Shown here: piece after piece, positions 20,901-31,653 of the stretch | How the letters are laid out: every line of letters begins with the position of its first letter | Position numbering within the stretch: the stretch's first letter is position 1 | NCBI GenBank assembly: GCA_016292215.1 | Contig: JAEFBB010000003.1 | Location: forward strand, 1-64,000 | Source: Saccharofermentans sp. | GTDB taxonomy: Bacteria > Bacillota > Clostridia > Saccharofermentanales > Saccharofermentanaceae | Length of the DNA stretch: 64,000 nt | Direction: 5' to 3' | Position numbers and translations under genes: made by a program | The notes under the pieces: generated by a model | What the model was told of the DNA's origin: nothing | Databases searched by the model: none | The model's input: only the letters and a program-made list of their open reading frames with translations

Positions 20901-21531
20901 TAAAAAAGGGAAGAAGATCTTTTTAAGGATCTTGCTTATAATATTCGTTCTCGGCGTTGTCGGACTGTTCTGTCTGGCGTTGATGAATAATTACGTTATA
21001 GGCTCTACCCAGGATTCGGTTTATTCCCTCGAAACGTTTGAAGCATCCAATAACACTCATTATGAAGCCGTTATCGTGCTTGGCTGCGCTGTATGGGACA
21101 GCGGCCCGAGCCCGATGCTCGCAGACCGTCTGCGCACAGCGGCTTCTGTCTTTAAAACAGGGTGCGCTGATTATATCCTTGTGACAGGTGACAGCGAACA
21201 CCCCGAAAAATACGATGAGATCGGCGCGATGACAAAATTCCTCACAGGGCTTGGAATATCTGAAGACGATATCGTCTGCGACCCGTTGGGGCTTTCTACC
21301 TATGAGTCCATGTTAAGAGCCGTGAAAGAGTTTAATATCAAGAGCGCGGTCGTTGTTACCACTGGATTTCACTGCGCGAGATCGGTTTACGATGCACGCA
21401 GGTTCGGTATAGAATCAGTCGGGGTTGCAGCTATCAATTCAGGTTATGTGATTAAGCAGTATAATTACTATCGTGAGTTCATAGCGCGCGGCAAGGATTA
21501 TGTATTTACGATTTTTAAGCCCGGTTATTGA
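20881..21531 (+). CDS. YdcF/SanA-type DUF218 family protein
   Basis: N-terminal TM; AVIVLGCAVWDSGPSPMLADRLRTAA, LVTGDSEHPEKYDE, VVTTGFHCARS. Confidence 0.88.
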   Translation: MTRIKSDKKGKKIFLRILLIIFVLGVVGLFCLALMNNYVIGSTQDSVYSLETFEASNNTHYEAVIVLGCAVWDSGPSPMLADRLRTAASVFKTGCADYILVTGDSEHPEKYDEIGAMTKFLTGLGISEDDIVCDPLGLSTYESMLRAVKEFNIKSAVVVTTGFHCARSVYDARRFGIESVGVAAINSGYVIKQYNYYREFIARGKDYVFTIFKPGY

Positions 21532-21550
21532 TCAGTTTGAGGTGAGATAA

Positions 21551-22120
21551 ATGGATCCGAAATTAGTTAAGAGATTACCTTCATATATCGGCGGATTGTT
21601 CGTGATAATCGCGGGCATCATTTTTATCCTGTATCCCGAGATCACTTCAAGCTCAATCGGCATAATGATGGGCGCGATATTTTTCGTTACCGGTATTACC
21701 GAAGTTATCGGCTATGTCATCTCTATCAATGATCTCAAGAAGGAAAAATATGGCGTTGCGGTAAGTGCCGAGATTGCCTTTGTGTATTCCTTGATCCTCA
21801 TGGCTTTGGGAATCTATATGGTCATCGAGCCTGCTTATGTGCTTCCTTTATTGATCCAGGTAACAGGCTTGTATTTTCTTGTTGACGGTATCGTTAAGTT
21901 CCGCCGTGAGATGTTTGTATTTGATAAAAAGGACAGCGGCTGCATAATTATCGCTTTGATGTCGGGCCTTTTGATCCTGGCAGGAATCCTTTTGCTGTGC
22001 AATGTCTTTTATGGTACCCGGAATGTAATCGTTTTTGCGGGGCTGTCGTTTATAGTCAGCGGACTAGATGCCATGTGCATGCAGATAATGAAAAGAGACG
22101 AAAATAAAACCCGCAAGTGA
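21551..22120 (+). CDS. HdeD/DUF308-like membrane protein
   Basis: About six hydrophobic helices; ILYPEITSSSIGIMMGAIFFVTGITEV pattern. Confidence 0.7.
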   Translation: MDPKLVKRLPSYIGGLFVIIAGIIFILYPEITSSSIGIMMGAIFFVTGITEVIGYVISINDLKKEKYGVAVSAEIAFVYSLILMALGIYMVIEPAYVLPLLIQVTGLYFLVDGIVKFRREMFVFDKKDSGCIIIALMSGLLILAGILLLCNVFYGTRNVIVFAGLSFIVSGLDAMCMQIMKRDENKTRK

Positions 22121-22137
22121 TGCGGGTTTTGTTTTTG
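22106..22137. terminator. Bidirectional intrinsic terminator
   Basis: AAAACCCGCA-AGTGA-TGCGGGTTTT: 10-bp perfect stem, T-rich on both sides (GTTTTTGG on +, ATTTTCG on -). Sits between convergent genes. Confidence 0.9.
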
Positions 22138-22165
22138 GTTGGTTGATTGTTTTCGTGAATTCAGA

Positions 22166-23260
22166 TCAGACGTTGAATCTGAAGACTACGACATCGCCGT
22201 CCTTCATGACGTATTCTTTGCCTTCTGATCTTACAAGGCCCTTTTCTTTAGCTGCGTTGTAAGTGCCGTTAGCGATGAGGTCATCGTATGCTACGACTTC
22301 GGCTCTGATGAAGCCGCGCTCGAAGTCTGAGTGGATCTTGCCTGCAGCCTGGGGAGCCTTTGTGCCTCTCTTGATAGTCCATGCTCTGACTTCCTTGGGA
22401 CCAGCGGTAAGGAAAGAGATAAGGCCTAAGAGTGTGTAGGAAGCGTTGATCATCTTATCGAGACCTGCGCTCTCGATGCCTAAGTCTTCAAGGAACATCT
22501 CGCGGTCTTCGGGTGAGAGCTCGCCGAGTTCTTCTTCTATCTTAGCTGAGATTACTACAACGCCGGAGCCTTCCTTGGCTGCGATATCCTTAACGACCTG
22601 AACATAAGGAATGTCTTCGTTCTTCTTGATGTCATCTTCTGCGATGTTTGCGCAGTAGAGGACAGGCTTCATGGAGATGAGCTGGAGATCCTTGATGTAT
22701 TCCTGTTCGTCTTCTTCGAAAGTGAGAGTTCTTGCGGACTTACCTTCTGCGAGGCAGTCGTAGATGCGCTCATAGACAGCGAGTTCCTTAGCGAAAGCTT
22801 TGTCGCCGCCTTTCATCATCTTCTTGGTGCGGTCGATACGCTTCTCCATGATCTCCAAGTCGGAGAGGATAAGCTCGACGTCGATCGTAGCGATATCACC
22901 AGCAGGATCAGCGTGACCGTTTACGTGGATGACATCGGGATCATCGAAGCATCTTACAACATGAACGATGGCGTCGCACTCTCTGATATTGGAGAGGAAC
23001 TTGTTGCCTAAGCCTTCGCCCTTGGAAGCGCCGGCAACGAGGCCTGCGATGTCAACGAATTCAACGACTGCGGGTGTATATTTCTCAGGGTTATAGATCT
23101 CGGCGAGTTTGTCCAATCTCTTATCAGGGACGGAGACAACGCCGACGTTAGGTTCGATCGTGCAGAAAGGATAGTTTGCTGCTTCGGCGCCTGCTCTGGT
23201 AATAGCATTGAAAAGGGTGCTCTTACCGACATTAGGAAGTCCTACGATACCAAGCTTCAT
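22166..23260 (-). CDS. ychF: Redox-regulated ATPase YchF (Obg-related GTPase family)
   Basis: [67 protein letters not shown]. Confidence 0.96.
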   Translation of the reverse strand: MKLGIVGLPNVGKSTLFNAITRAGAEAANYPFCTIEPNVGVVSVPDKRLDKLAEIYNPEKYTPAVVEFVDIAGLVAGASKGEGLGNKFLSNIRECDAIVHVVRCFDDPDVIHVNGHADPAGDIATIDVELILSDLEIMEKRIDRTKKMMKGGDKAFAKELAVYERIYDCLAEGKSARTLTFEEDEQEYIKDLQLISMKPVLYCANIAEDDIKKNEDIPYVQVVKDIAAKEGSGVVVISAKIEEELGELSPEDREMFLEDLGIESAGLDKMINASYTLLGLISFLTAGPKEVRAWTIKRGTKAPQAAGKIHSDFERGFIRAEVVAYDDLIANGTYNAAKEKGLVRSEGKEYVMKDGDVVVFRFNV

Positions 23261-23321
23261 ATATTTACCTCTTGAATAGTTATTTTTGCCTCATAATTTT
23301 AGCACATTCAAAGCATAATTC

Positions 23322-23409
23322 TTTGTTGGTTGTTTGTCGGTATTTGTCGGGTGTTTGTATGTTCTTTTGTAGGTTTTTGTAATAATGTGTCTGTTTTTGT
23401 CGTTTTTGT
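23322..23409. repeat. Phased array of TTTGT (ACAAA on the minus strand) pentamers
   Basis: TTTGT starts at 23322, 23333, 23343, 23354, 23366, 23376, 23396, 23405 (spacings 11,10,11,12,10,20,9). Confidence 0.75.
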
Positions 23410-23508
23410 CTTAGAACTTGTCGGAAATCTTCGTGGTTTCTTGCGGGATTTTTGCACTGATAATTCGATTTTCAAGAGTGTATTCTGCTCTTAAAAGGAG
23501 GATTTCGT

Positions 23509-25032
23509 ATGGCTGCAAAACCCAATGTCGCAAGACTTTATTCCTGCTTTGCAACAGGGACGGAAGTAATAGATACAGTGATCGAAGTAGCTATAGCTCC
23601 CGGCATCCCGACGTTCTCAGTTATAGGCCTGTGCGATTCTTCGATCAGGGAAGCTCAGGGAAGATTGATATCAGCATTTAAGTCGACCGGATTTAACATG
23701 CCCAAAGGACATATAACAATTGGCATAAGTCCTGCATATATGCGCAAGACGGGAACGGGCTTCGATCTTCCGATGGCTCTGGGGATCCTTTTTGCATCAG
23801 GACAGCTTTATCTGCCACAGGATGCAAAGATCTATGCGGAAGGAGAACTGGCTCTGAATGGTGAAGTGAAGGCGACTCCCGGATCGTGCATCAGGCTTAA
23901 GTCAGTACAGAGAAATCCGGTGCTTGATTACAAGATAATCCCGCAAAGTGAGGCTTCGAGTGCGGGCGTTGTAGGATTTACGGGGCATGCCATTTCGAGC
24001 CTTGCGGAATTAACTGATATTTTCGACGGAAATAATTATAAAGAGAGTTCTTTTGATTTTGCTGTTGAGCAGTCCAAAGAAGACTTTATCGATATCTCAG
24101 CGCTTAAAGGGCAGGAGAAAACCAAGAGGGCTTTGCTGATAAGTGCGGCGGGGTTTCACAATATCATGCTTTTAGGGAGTCCCGGCAGCGGTAAGACGAT
24201 GTGCGGAAAGATACTTTCAGGCATTCTTCCGAAGCTCAGCGCAAGTGAGTTGGCAGATGTTTATTCAGTTAACGAGCTTGTCGAAGGTGAGTCATCAGTA
24301 ATCAAAGATGATCGCCCCGTAAGACTTGTCGGGCCTTCTGTTACTGTAGGAAAATTACTCGGGAACGCAGTGAGCATTACTCCGGGAGAACTCGCTCTGG
24401 CAAATCACGGAATACTATTTGCTGATGAGCTTCCGCTCTATAAAAACGAAGTGCTGGATTTTTTGAGAGGACCATTGGAAGAGCGGAAAGTCCATCTGAT
24501 GAAAAAGGGCAATCTTTATTCATTCGACTCAAACTTCATATTTCTCGGTACGGGCAATCCTTGTAAGTGCGGGTTGCTCTATGAATCAGGAAGTAAGTGC
24601 AGATGCAGTGAAGCTGAGAAGATCAGGTATCTTTCAAAGATCAGCGGGCCGTTTTTGGAACGTATCGATATCCTCAGCGAGATGAGATCTGTAAAAGGTG
24701 AAGATCTGGCTTCGATATACATCGATAAGGATAACGGGGAGAGTCCGGATTACAGGAAGACTGTAGAGCGTTGCTGGCAGATCGCTCATGAGAGATATGG
24801 TGCTGAACTTTTGAACGGTACTTTTCCTGAAGGAGATATCAGGGATTCGATGCGCGTTACTGAGAAGGCAGTAAGATTTGCATCTGAACTTTCTGAGAAA
24901 GGATTTTTCTCGGCCAGAGGGTTTACCAGGATCTTAAGAGTCGCCAGGACTATTGCGGACATTAACGAGAGAGATGATGTAACAGCCGATGAGATAGCAG
25001 AAGCGGCACAATTCAGGATGCGGGGTATATAG
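23509..25032 (+). CDS. comM: YifB/ComM family Mg-chelatase-like AAA+ ATPase
   Basis: ComM N-terminal domain (VEVAIAPGIPTFSVIGLCDSSIREAQGRLISAFKSTGFNMPKGHITIGISPAYMRKTGTGFDLPMALGIL), Walker A GSPGSGKTM, FADELPLYKNEVLDFLRGPLE; RBS AAAGGAGG. Confidence 0.9.
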   Translation: MAAKPNVARLYSCFATGTEVIDTVIEVAIAPGIPTFSVIGLCDSSIREAQGRLISAFKSTGFNMPKGHITIGISPAYMRKTGTGFDLPMALGILFASGQLYLPQDAKIYAEGELALNGEVKATPGSCIRLKSVQRNPVLDYKIIPQSEASSAGVVGFTGHAISSLAELTDIFDGNNYKESSFDFAVEQSKEDFIDISALKGQEKTKRALLISAAGFHNIMLLGSPGSGKTMCGKILSGILPKLSASELADVYSVNELVEGESSVIKDDRPVRLVGPSVTVGKLLGNAVSITPGELALANHGILFADELPLYKNEVLDFLRGPLEERKVHLMKKGNLYSFDSNFIFLGTGNPCKCGLLYESGSKCRCSEAEKIRYLSKISGPFLERIDILSEMRSVKGEDLASIYIDKDNGESPDYRKTVERCWQIAHERYGAELLNGTFPEGDIRDSMRVTEKAVRFASELSEKGFFSARGFTRILRVARTIADINERDDVTADEIAEAAQFRMRGI

Positions 25033-25034
25033 TC

Positions 25035-26276
25035 ATGATTTTGGATAATGCGGATTCAAGATTTGAAGATATGTTTTATTCAGCCGTGATGCTGAATACA
25101 GAGGTCACATACAGGACTTTGTGTGACCTGAAAGATAATTTGGCGATAAAAGATTACAGAGATCTTCACGACAGGGAGCTTTTAACAGCAATCGCCAAGG
25201 GGGAATTCAAGTTAAGGAATGATACTGTCTTAAAGATAAAAAAGCTGCTTGAATCTTTTGGCGACCTGGAAAAGATCGTTGAAAAGTATATTCGGATTGC
25301 TCAGGCAAATCACATTGGTGTTGTATCTGTTCTCGATAAATTCTATCCGTATAACTGGAGAGCGTTAAGCGGGATGCCTAAGGTATTTTACTGCAGGGGC
25401 GATTACTCGCTGATTGATTCAATAACGTTAAAAGGCTCAGTCGCTGTAGTGGGGTCAAGAAGTCCGAGTAAATATGCTCAATACGCGACAGATCAGATAT
25501 GCAAAGAACTGGGGGAAAAGAGCGTAACAATTGTTTCAGGCATGGCTTACGGTATTGACCGGCAGGCTCATTTGTCATCGGTTAAAACAAAAGGCGGAAC
25601 AATAGCTATCCTCGCAGGAGGCGTGGACAATATCTATCCGCCAAAGAATAAAGATATATATGATCTCATAAGCAGAAACGGACTTATTATCTCGGAGATG
25701 CCGCCCGGTCAGCAGCCTTTAAGACAGTATTTTCCTTCCCGGAACAGACTCATAGCCGGTCTTACTGACTGTACTGTGGTTATGGAAGCAGGCGCTGTAT
25801 CAGGGACTTTGCATACGGCGTCTTTTGCGGCTAATCAGGGCAAAGAAGTTTTCGTGCTCCCGAACAATATCTACTTTGAGAATGCAAAAGGCGGACTAAA
25901 GCTCCTTGAAGACGGCGGAAATGTGCTTTTGGGTGCAGACAATGTTATCGACAGTGTTGCGAGGTCGGTCATGTATAAACGCATGGCTCTCGGTTGTGCG
26001 GGGGAGATCAATTATTTAGATGACAAGGAGGATTTCGAAGGGCAGGATGATATTGATCTTATTAGAGAACTTGCCAAGGTAAAGCCTGAAGCCGTCAATG
26101 ATGAGCAGTGGAAGATATTGATTAAGGATGCCCTGTCGTTAAAATCTTTGTGCGTTGATGAGCTGTGCGTGCTTACGATGCTGCCGTTTTACAAAGTGTC
26201 AAAGCTGTTGACAGAACTTGAACTTAATGGGACAGTATGTCAGGAAAAGGGGAAGTATTCGTTGACATTTGTATAA
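25035..26276 (+). CDS. dprA: DNA processing protein DprA
   Basis: VAVVGSRSPSKYA, IVSGMAYGIDRQAHLSS, TIAILAGGVDNIYPPKN, YFPSRNRLIAGL. Confidence 0.93.
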   Translation: MILDNADSRFEDMFYSAVMLNTEVTYRTLCDLKDNLAIKDYRDLHDRELLTAIAKGEFKLRNDTVLKIKKLLESFGDLEKIVEKYIRIAQANHIGVVSVLDKFYPYNWRALSGMPKVFYCRGDYSLIDSITLKGSVAVVGSRSPSKYAQYATDQICKELGEKSVTIVSGMAYGIDRQAHLSSVKTKGGTIAILAGGVDNIYPPKNKDIYDLISRNGLIISEMPPGQQPLRQYFPSRNRLIAGLTDCTVVMEAGAVSGTLHTASFAANQGKEVFVLPNNIYFENAKGGLKLLEDGGNVLLGADNVIDSVARSVMYKRMALGCAGEINYLDDKEDFEGQDDIDLIRELAKVKPEAVNDEQWKILIKDALSLKSLCVDELCVLTMLPFYKVSKLLTELELNGTVCQEKGKYSLTFV

Positions 26277-26282
26277 TGATGA

Positions 26283-26304
26283 TATATTTTTAATTAAAAA
26301 TATA
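26283..26304. repeat. 22-bp perfect A/T-only palindrome in the topA leader
   Basis: TATATTTTTAATTAAAAATATA equals its own reverse complement. A TTGACA hexamer lies at 26262-26267 in the end of dprA. Confidence 0.75.
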
Positions 26305-26317
26305 GGGGAGCATCCTA

Positions 26318-28477
26318 ATGGGTAAGAAACTGGTTATTGTTGAGTCTCCTGCCAAGTCTAAGACGATTGGCAGATATCTTGGAAGCGATTATGTTATTTC
26401 GGCATCTTTAGGTCACATAAGAGATCTGCCTTCAGGCAATCTCGGTGTTGACGTTAAGAATAACTTCAAGCCTTTGTACATCACGATGAAGGGAAAGGAG
26501 AAGGTCGTAAGAGACCTTAAGCTCTTGGCAGCTGATGCTGACGAGATACTGCTCGCAACCGACCCTGACCGTGAGGGAGAAGCAATTGCATGGCACCTTG
26601 CAAAGGTATTGAAGATCGATCCTGATTCCAAGTGCCGCATCACATTTAATGAGATCACCAAGTCTGCGGTTCAGGAGGCTATCAAGAATCCCAGGACCAT
26701 TAATATGAATCTTGCCAATGCACAGCAGGCAAGACGTATCCTTGACAGACTCGTAGGATATGAATTGAGCCCGCTTCTCTGGAAGAAGATCCGTAAGGGA
26801 CTTTCAGCAGGAAGAGTTCAGTCTGTAGCTACAAAGATCGTTATGGACCGTGATGCCGAGATCGATGAGTTTAAGCCTGAAGAATACTGGCTCATTAAAG
26901 CTCTGGTAACACCCGGTAAGAACTCTGATAAGTTCATGCTCGGTTATTACGGCGTATCTGACGGAGCAGGCAAGGTCAGAAAAGACGACCTTAAGTGCCT
27001 TGAAGATGCTCAGGAAGTACTTGATGCCGTAGGCAGCGGCCCGCTGGTCGTTGACTCGGTCAAGAAAGGTAATAAGGAGCGCAATCCTTATCCGCCGTTT
27101 ACCACTTCCACTCTCCAGCAGGAAGCTTCAAAGAGACTCGGATTCTCATCTAAGAAGACGATGTCTATTGCCCAGCAGCTCTATGAAGGCGTTGAGATCG
27201 AAGGACAGGGACAGACTGCCTTGGTATCTTATATCAGAACAGACTCTGTACGTATTTCCGATGAAGCTGTTGCGGCTGCAAAGGCTTTGATCAAGGAAAG
27301 ATTCGGTGACGAATATTGCGCACCTTTTAAGAGACAGTATAAGAATAAGAATTCTGCCCAGGACGCTCACGAAGCTATCAGACCTACACACTTTGATCTT
27401 GATCCGAGAAACATCAAGTTTTCTCTTACAAACGATCAGTACAAGCTCTATCAGCTTATCTGGGACAGATTCCTTGCCACACAGATGACTGCATGCAAGC
27501 TTGATACTGTTACTTGCCAGGCTTCCTGCAACAACAGAGTTTTCAGAGCAACAGGTGAGACTGTAACGTTCAAGGGATTCCTTGTTCTTTACGATGACAT
27601 CGCTGAAGATACAAAGGTAGAAGATGCTGATACAAAGGCTGCTATCCCGCCTATTGAAGACGGAATGAAGCTTGAGCTTTTAGACCTTAAGTCACTCCAG
27701 AAGTTTACGACACCGCCTCCGCATTATACGGAAGCTACGCTCATCAAGGCTCTTGAAGAGTACGGTATCGGAAGACCTTCTACATATGCGCCTACTATTT
27801 CTACTATCCTAGACCGTAAGTATATCGAGAAGAACGGAAGACTTCTTCAGATCACTGACCTCGGTAAGATCGTAACCAATATGCTTTCCGAAAATTTCAG
27901 CGAGATCGTTGACCTCTCTTTTACTGCAGAGATGGAGAATAAACTCGATGAAGTAGAAGAGGGCAAGGAAGAATGGGAAGACGTTCTTGAGAAATTCTAT
28001 CCCGAGTTCAATTCTCAGATCAAGGCTGCTCAGGAGTCTATCGATAAGATAACATTTGAGCCTGAGAAGACCGGTGAGGTCTGCCCCCAGTGCGGCGGTG
28101 AGCTTGTCTATAAGGAAGGCAGATACGGCAAGTTTGTCGCTTGTTCTAATTTCCCTGAGTGCAATTACACAAAGAATATAGTTGTTTACGCTAAGGGCAC
28201 ATGCCCCAAGTGCGGATCAGGACTTCTTGTACATAAGTCCAAGAAGTATAGAAATAAGTCATTCTACACATGTGACAAGCAGGGCTCTGATCCGAACTGT
28301 GATTTCATTTCATGGGATCTTCCCATCGACGGCAAGGTTTGCCCTGAGTGCGGAAGCTTTATGGTTCTTAAGCACTTCGGTAAGAAGTCTTATCCCAGAT
28401 GCTCTAATAAGGATTGCATTACTAACGTAAGAAAGTCCAGAACATCCAAGAGTAAGAAGACAGAAGATGAAGAGTAA
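26318..28477 (+). CDS. topA: DNA topoisomerase I
   Basis: [43 protein letters not shown], three C-terminal Cys4 zinc-finger repeats. Confidence 0.97.
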   Translation: MGKKLVIVESPAKSKTIGRYLGSDYVISASLGHIRDLPSGNLGVDVKNNFKPLYITMKGKEKVVRDLKLLAADADEILLATDPDREGEAIAWHLAKVLKIDPDSKCRITFNEITKSAVQEAIKNPRTINMNLANAQQARRILDRLVGYELSPLLWKKIRKGLSAGRVQSVATKIVMDRDAEIDEFKPEEYWLIKALVTPGKNSDKFMLGYYGVSDGAGKVRKDDLKCLEDAQEVLDAVGSGPLVVDSVKKGNKERNPYPPFTTSTLQQEASKRLGFSSKKTMSIAQQLYEGVEIEGQGQTALVSYIRTDSVRISDEAVAAAKALIKERFGDEYCAPFKRQYKNKNSAQDAHEAIRPTHFDLDPRNIKFSLTNDQYKLYQLIWDRFLATQMTACKLDTVTCQASCNNRVFRATGETVTFKGFLVLYDDIAEDTKVEDADTKAAIPPIEDGMKLELLDLKSLQKFTTPPPHYTEATLIKALEEYGIGRPSTYAPTISTILDRKYIEKNGRLLQITDLGKIVTNMLSENFSEIVDLSFTAEMENKLDEVEEGKEEWEDVLEKFYPEFNSQIKAAQESIDKITFEPEKTGEVCPQCGGELVYKEGRYGKFVACSNFPECNYTKNIVVYAKGTCPKCGSGLLVHKSKKYRNKSFYTCDKQGSDPNCDFISWDLPIDGKVCPECGSFMVLKHFGKKSYPRCSNKDCITNVRKSRTSKSKKTEDEE

Positions 28478-29810
28478 GCCGACTGTTACCATCATCGGAG
28501 CAGGACTTGCAGGCTCTGAAGCCGCTTATGTCTGCGCAAGAGCAGGCGTATCCGTCAGGCTTTGCGAGATGAAGCCTGTTAAATATTCACCTGCACATCA
28601 TTCCGAGAACTTTGCTGAGCTCGTTTGCAGCAATTCTTTAAGAGCGGCAGCAAGAGAAAATGCCATCGGACTTTTGAAAGAAGAGCTCAGAAGGCTGGGC
28701 TCTCTCATAATGGAATCTGCCGACAAGGCAAGCATTCCCGCGGGCGGAGCTTTGGCCGTAGACAGAGATGAGTTTTCCGGATATATAACCGAGAAGATAA
28801 AGAACCATCCTTTGATCGAAGTCATCAATGCTGAAGTCCCGAAAATTCCTGAAGAGGGAATTGTAATCGTAGCTACCGGTCCTCTTACAGAGGGCGATCT
28901 TTATGAAGATATCCTTAAAGTAACAGGAGATACTTCAGGCCTTCATTTCTTTGACAGCGCTGCACCGATAGTCAGCGGTGATTCTATCGATATGACAAAG
29001 GCTTTCAGAGCTTCAAGATACGGCAAGGGCGGAGATGACTATATTAACTGCCCTATGACTAAAGAACAGTATCTTGCTTTCAGGGAAGAACTCGTAAATG
29101 CCGAGCGGGCAGAGGTCAAAAACTTTGACAGAGAGATCGTTTTTGAAGGCTGCATGCCTATTGAGGTTATGGCCCAGAGAGGCGTTGATACAATGAGATT
29201 CGGACCTTTGAAGGGTGTCGGTCTCATCGATCCTGCTACTGGAAAAGAGCCATATGCGAATCTTCAGTTAAGACAGGATGACCGTGCCAAGACCATGTAC
29301 AATCTCGTTGGTTTCCAGACCAGACTTAAGTGGCCTGAACAGAAGAGAGTATTTGGCATGATACCCGGTCTTGAGAATGCCGAATATACCAGATACGGTG
29401 TAATGCACCGCAACACTTTCCTTAATTCGCCTTTGTATCTTTCCTCACACTATAATCTCAGGGCAAAGCCGGATATCTTCTTTGCAGGACAGATCACAGG
29501 TGTTGAAGGCTATATCGAATCTACCGCTTCCGGTTTCCTGGCAGGCTTTTATGCCGCCCAGAGAGCATTAGGCATTGAGCCTTCATATGATCCGGATCCT
29601 TGTACTGTTATCGGTTCAATGGCTTTATATGTGTCTGATCCTCATATCAAGAAGTTCCAGCCAATGAATGCGAACTTCGGAATTGTCGCGCCGATCGAAG
29701 GCCGTTTTAAGGGCAAGACAGGAAAGAAAGATAAGAATAATGCTATCGCTGACAGAGCTTTGGAACACCTTAATCTTTTCGAAGAGAGCTTAAAGAGTAT
29801 TACGGGTTGA
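28467..29810 (+). CDS. trmFO: Methylenetetrahydrofolate--tRNA-(uracil-5-)-methyltransferase TrmFO
   Basis: [57 protein letters not shown]; overlaps topA end. Confidence 0.95.
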   Translation: MKSKPTVTIIGAGLAGSEAAYVCARAGVSVRLCEMKPVKYSPAHHSENFAELVCSNSLRAAARENAIGLLKEELRRLGSLIMESADKASIPAGGALAVDRDEFSGYITEKIKNHPLIEVINAEVPKIPEEGIVIVATGPLTEGDLYEDILKVTGDTSGLHFFDSAAPIVSGDSIDMTKAFRASRYGKGGDDYINCPMTKEQYLAFREELVNAERAEVKNFDREIVFEGCMPIEVMAQRGVDTMRFGPLKGVGLIDPATGKEPYANLQLRQDDRAKTMYNLVGFQTRLKWPEQKRVFGMIPGLENAEYTRYGVMHRNTFLNSPLYLSSHYNLRAKPDIFFAGQITGVEGYIESTASGFLAGFYAAQRALGIEPSYDPDPCTVIGSMALYVSDPHIKKFQPMNANFGIVAPIEGRFKGKTGKKDKNNAIADRALEHLNLFEESLKSITG

Positions 29811-29814
29811 TGCG

Positions 29815-30669
29815 ATGAACAAATCCGATTCTGAAAAGGAATTACCCGCAATAGCAAAAGGTCCCGTCGCGAAGTTTTTTATGTCCGGCTGGTCGAACAT
29901 GGTCAGAATGATGGGCGTAAACGCTCTGTTTATCATATTCAACATTCCTGCCATCGTACTCTGCTATTACATGTCTGCGGTGTTCATTCCGATGCTTGCA
30001 CCGGTAATGAAATGGGATGCGTTCATTACGATTACCGAGACAGACGGAACGGAAGCGATCTCTTATCAGCTTTTGCTTTTGCTTGTCGTTTTCTTCATTA
30101 TGGCTTTGGTATCAAGCCTTCTTGTTTGTGTCGGTCCGTTCCAGGCAGGCTTTGCACAAGTATATAAGTGCATCAGGACTAATACATCCGTATCTTTATT
30201 CAGCGATTTTAAGCGCGGTGTCAAGGAAAACTGGGGCAAGTCACTTGTTGCAATGTTCATAGGCATTGTCTTAACAGTAGTTTTCCTGATAGCTATAGTG
30301 TTCTATGCAAATCTCGGCGGGCAGTCGGGCATAGTCGTTGCTATGATCTTCGGCTTTTTGCTTTTCGCATTCATTCTGGTACAGAATTTCGTATATAACC
30401 TTATGGTAGCCACTAAGTTAAAGCTCGGTAAGATCTATAAGAACGCGATACTGTTCGTTTTGATCAGATTTGTTCCGTGCCTCGGAGTCGCTTTTATCGT
30501 TATACTGTTTTACTTTGCGGTACCGTTTTTCCTTCTGATGTCAGCGTCGTATCTTACGCTCGGGATCTATATGTTCCTTTATTCTTTTGTTGTTATAGCC
30601 TGGGTACAGTATTTCATGTCCTATTACACGGGCAAATTGATTGACAAATATGTTTCAACTGAGGATTGA
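29815..30669 (+). CDS. YesL-like (DUF624-type) integral membrane protein
   Basis: Five or six hydrophobic helices and an FSDFKRGVKENWGKSL loop resembling YesL family; family call tentative. Confidence 0.6.
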   Translation: MNKSDSEKELPAIAKGPVAKFFMSGWSNMVRMMGVNALFIIFNIPAIVLCYYMSAVFIPMLAPVMKWDAFITITETDGTEAISYQLLLLLVVFFIMALVSSLLVCVGPFQAGFAQVYKCIRTNTSVSLFSDFKRGVKENWGKSLVAMFIGIVLTVVFLIAIVFYANLGGQSGIVVAMIFGFLLFAFILVQNFVYNLMVATKLKLGKIYKNAILFVLIRFVPCLGVAFIVILFYFAVPFFLLMSASYLTLGIYMFLYSFVVIAWVQYFMSYYTGKLIDKYVSTED

Positions 30670-30756
30670 GCCTAAATAATACAGCGAGAATGAGTTAGAA
30701 TACAATAAGTTAGTACAATAGCAAACTTATGAGGCTCTGATACAGAAGATATAACC

Positions 30757-31653
30757 ATGTATGATTTTAGTCTTTTGCCTGATGATACCGTTCTCACACT
30801 CGGCATAGCGCTGGTGCTGTTTGCTGTTGCGTTTGTTTTTTTCGTAGTTGTTGCAATTTACACCCTGATCTCGACTACAGCGTACAGTAAGAAGCATAAG
30901 GATAAGCTGAAGCTCGTATGTGACGTGGCTTATTTCCACGAGCGCGGTAAAAGAGACAATCAGGAAGATTCAATCTATATCTCGCCGATCGAAAAGGTGG
31001 AAGAATCCGGCCTGATAGCTGCTTGCTCTGACGGAATGGGCGGACTTCTTAACGGCGAAGTCGTATCAAAGTACGTTACCGATTCGCTTGCGGAGAATTA
31101 TCCTTATGCGTTTGATGCCCAGAATGAAAACGCGAAAATGATCAGCGACATCTCAAATAAGGTCTATGAGGAATATCATCTCGGCGCTGGCGCGACGCTT
31201 GTCATGGTGCATATTTTCGATGATTACATGAACTTCTACAGCCTGGGAGACAGTAATATAATCCTCATACGCAACAACCGTGCAACGCTTTTAAATTATA
31301 AGCAGAATTACATCACTCTCATGATCAAGAAATTTGCAGAAGGCGGGATCGATACCGTCGATGCATACAGGGACACAAGAGCTAAAGGCCTGATCGATTT
31401 TGTCGGCAACCTCAACTGCAAGGTGCTTAAGACGGCTAAGCCTATAAGACTCATCGAGAATGATATCATCATTGTAAGTTCGGACGGCGTTACGGATTCG
31501 ATTCCGCTGAACAGACTCGTTAATCACATTCATTTCGACCAGAATGCGACAGGTATCGCAAGAGCAATAAAATACGGCGTTAAGACCAGAAGAAATCCCA
31601 GGCAGGATAACTATTCTGCTGTGGTCATTAAGATGAACAGGAGCTTCGTGTGA
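30757..31653 (+). CDS. PP2C-family serine/threonine phosphatase with N-terminal TM helix
   Basis: RDNQEDSIYISP, ACSDGMGGLLNGE, AGATLVMVHI, SLGDSNIILIRNN, IIIVSSDGVTDSI, RQDNYSAVVIKM. Confidence 0.9.
   Translation: MYDFSLLPDDTVLTLGIALVLFAVAFVFFVVVAIYTLISTTAYSKKHKDKLKLVCDVAYFHERGKRDNQEDSIYISPIEKVEESGLIAACSDGMGGLLNGEVVSKYVTDSLAENYPYAFDAQNENAKMISDISNKVYEEYHLGAGATLVMVHIFDDYMNFYSLGDSNIILIRNNRATLLNYKQNYITLMIKKFAEGGIDTVDAYRDTRAKGLIDFVGNLNCKVLKTAKPIRLIENDIIIVSSDGVTDSIPLNRLVNHIHFDQNATGIARAIKYGVKTRRNPRQDNYSAVVIKMNRSFV

Noticed and set aside
23509-26276. comM-dprA as a possible competence island
   Set aside because: comM/yifB, dprA, topA and trmFO in this order are ordinary for Firmicutes chromosomes, so not evidence by itself of a special uptake system.
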